The notes beneath the pieces were generated by a model, which did no database searches, had not been told where the DNA came from, and worked only from the letters and a program-made list of their open reading frames with translations. The translations under genes were made by a program, and so were the position numbers. Below are positions 62,172 through 64,000 of a stretch of DNA of 64,000 nt, one piece after another. This DNA comes from Gymnorhina tibicen (Eukaryota > Chordata > Aves > Passeriformes > Artamidae), in NCBI GenBank assembly GCA_013399875.1, contig VXAZ01002369.1, positions 1,075,459 through 1,139,458 on the forward strand, given 5' to 3'. Numbering within the stretch: position 1 is the first letter of the stretch; each line of letters begins with the position of its first letter.

Positions 62172-63399
62172 GTAAGGAGATACAATATGAAAATTATAGC
62201 TTTCTGAGTGTGTCACATGCCAAGTTTGCGCAATGCTCGTGCTTTAAAAGCTGCCCCACAGGCCAGTGTGATGGCTCAGAGGACAGCATGGCACACCTGC
62301 AGCTGTGCGAAACAAGGAGAGACTCCAGGTCATGGTCCCAGGACAGGCAAGAAGCTCCTCTCAGGGGATGGGCTTAGGGGACACCTGTACTGCAGAGACT
62401 GCTGCATACAACCCCCTGCACAAAAAGAGAGTGTGCGGCAACATGCCTTTCTGCAGTACATCTGAGAGTGGAATGGAAACAATAATGAAGGCCCTAAAAA
62501 CATCAACTGAGGGAAAGAAAAAGGCCCCTGTGATTCAAACCAGAGGCTCTTTCAAGAAGTAAGCAACCTCTTAGCATAAAATCCTACCCAAGTTCTAGTG
62601 AATAGATGAAAACCGAAGCGCATTTTATGTGACTGTGAAAAGCAAACACACAGAATGTTATTTTTAGGCTCCTAGGATTTAGGAGTCTGATGTAAGTTAA
62701 TCTGCTTTAGCTCCTGTGCAGCTTGGTCTCTAACCTAGAATGTTAAATAGGATCTGTTCCTGCAGCTTCTACATTGCAGCGTGGTGTTCTAGAGCATCTA
62801 CCTTCACTTTATCTGCAAGGTGTAAGAGGAATGTGGGCATTTTGGGATGTAGGAGATGCTTGGCTGTTCTTTGCCTTTTTACAGTCTAAGCCAATAATGA
62901 CTAGAAGTGCTGATTTTGCATTTTAATCAAAAGCCTGTCCATTTTGTGGAGAATTTGGCCCAGTCCCAGGGTAGGTATGATACCTGGCTCAAACACCTTC
63001 AGCAAAGTAGAGATGGAGGCCTTGAGTCTGTATACGAAGCTTACTCAGTTTATTTCATAATCTAGTATTTCATAAAAATCCAGCTACTTCCTATTAGCAT
63101 AAACAATTCAGGATTGTGTTGGACCATCACATCTATTATTTACTAAAGTGCTTATCCTCTATAATTTAAAGAACTCCTCTTCAACACCTTTTGTATTTTT
63201 GCTGTCTGGATTTTACTGTAGCATGGGAATCCATATTTTTCTTTCATCCTTTGTGAAAAAGCACTTCACTGTTTTCTGTTTGTTACCTGATAATTTCATT
63301 CCATGCCTGCTCATTCTGATCTTATCAGAGACAGAAATGATTCTTCGGCAGTGTTGTTCTCCAGTCACTCAGGACTGCAAAACCTTTTCTATAACTTTC
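62172..63399. other. No gene seen; intron-like
   Basis: A slightly GC-richer stretch at 62215-62460 carries overlapping 85-codon frames without support. The rest is AT-rich. The part from about 63160 may belong to the LINE fossil on its right. Confidence 0.4.
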
Positions 63400-63690
63400 A
63401 TGCTCACCTTTAGGATTAGCTGCTTTGAATAAAGCAGTATCAGCTGCAACTTTATTCATTCCAGATTTACAATGGTTTGCAAATAATTTATGTATAGTAC
63501 AGATCTCACATGTAGACTTCTTCCACTGGGCATCTGTAATTTATTCCTGGTATTTTTTAGATATTAATATTTAATTTGACATGAATCCATGAGAGGATAT
63601 TCCCCCTATCAAGTAATAAACTCTAATACTCCAAATATGCATAGAATTTCTTTATTTAAAAATCTGTTATTCTATAGGGAATTCCTGAAA
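63400..63690 (-). mobile_element. Third ancient CR1/L3-like LINE fossil
   Basis: Minus-oriented and decayed. On the + strand GCAGTATCAGCTGCAACTTT, CATTCCAGATTTACAATGG, TACAGATCTCACATGTAGAC, AATTTATTCCTGGTATTTTTT and ATCCATGAGAGGATATTCCC follow the order seen in turtle-type CR1/L3 LINEs (AGTATCATCTGCAAACTTT through ATCCATGAGAGGACCTTCCC). It may begin as far left as 63160. Confidence 0.6.
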
Positions 63691-64000
63691 TATGGAGCTA
63701 GTTTGCTTCTTTTCAAGAAGCAAATTTGGTTTATTATAGCTATAAGTGAGCTACTCCACAGAGCTTTACTAATAAGTTGCACAGTGATTATCACTCTGGT
63801 GTTCTTATTTCCCCATCACATGCTGGGATGGTTGTTTAAAAGTCTTGTGAACTTGTTTTGAAAAATGATCCTTGATGCAGTAACCCAAGAATATAAAACA
63901 GGGCGACATTACAGTTCGTGTGTCTCCAGCTTTAATTTGTATTTAATAACCTAGTTTTTGTTAAGTATATTAAATTTAGTTGACTTTTAAAAGAGTACCC
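63691..64000. other. No gene seen
   Basis: AT-rich end of the window. It may hold further decayed LINE sequence, but no landmark is legible. Confidence 0.4.

Larger units (their letters stand above)
27061..64000 (+). other. Inferred rightward transcription unit, mostly intron
   Basis: Twelve hand-counted 60-base lines from 30-63 kb give 171 G to 116 C and 258 T to 175 A on the + strand, the reverse of the left side. This fits rightward transcription from the island, or the leading strand right of a replication origin. All three old LINE fossils inside lie antisense to this direction. No exon can be assigned to a known gene. Confidence 0.5.

Noticed and set aside
1..64000. tRNA, rRNA, snRNA genes and CRISPR arrays
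   Set aside because: None was seen by eye. No cloverleaf box A/B pair, rRNA core or regular spaced repeat was recognised, though a covariance-model scan would be more sensitive.

Overview
The window is vertebrate nuclear DNA, most likely from a bird. The evidence is seven CR1 LINE fragments, several ending in the 8-base terminal repeat typical of avian CR1 (ATTCTATG and variants), a low-GC CpG-depleted background, one isolated CpG island, and no recognisable mammalian Alu or L1. No complete protein-coding gene can be read. The long open frames lie in a purine microsatellite, in the CpG island, or inside CR1 copies, and I do not call them genes. Layout: 1-25.6 kb is AT-rich intron-like DNA with a roughly 280-base polypurine tract near the left end and four CR1 fragments. 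25.64-27.06 kb is a strong CpG island, which I read as a promoter. 27.1-64 kb is again intron-like, with three CR1 fragments and three much older CR1/L3-like LINE fossils. The most informative signal is strand composition. In hand-counted 60-base lines, the + strand left of the island has C well above G (165 to 100 in 720 bases). Right of the island it has G above C (171 to 116) and T above A (258 to 175). This is what divergent transcription from the island would leave: a leftward gene on the minus strand and a rightward gene on the plus strand, each showing only first-exon and long-intron sequence here. A replication origin at the island would leave the same mark. Strong minus-strand splice donors at the left edge of the island fit a leftward first exon. 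Several short open segments flanked by good splice signals lie on the predicted strands. They are listed as low-confidence candidate exons, because chance pairs are expected in 60 kb. I could not identify either gene. Nothing here amounts to a demonstrated new system. The best leads are the divergent promoter with its composition switch, the old LINE fossils, a palindrome and hairpin cluster near 32.2-32.4 kb, and a half PHD-finger-like reading frame at 41.37 kb.
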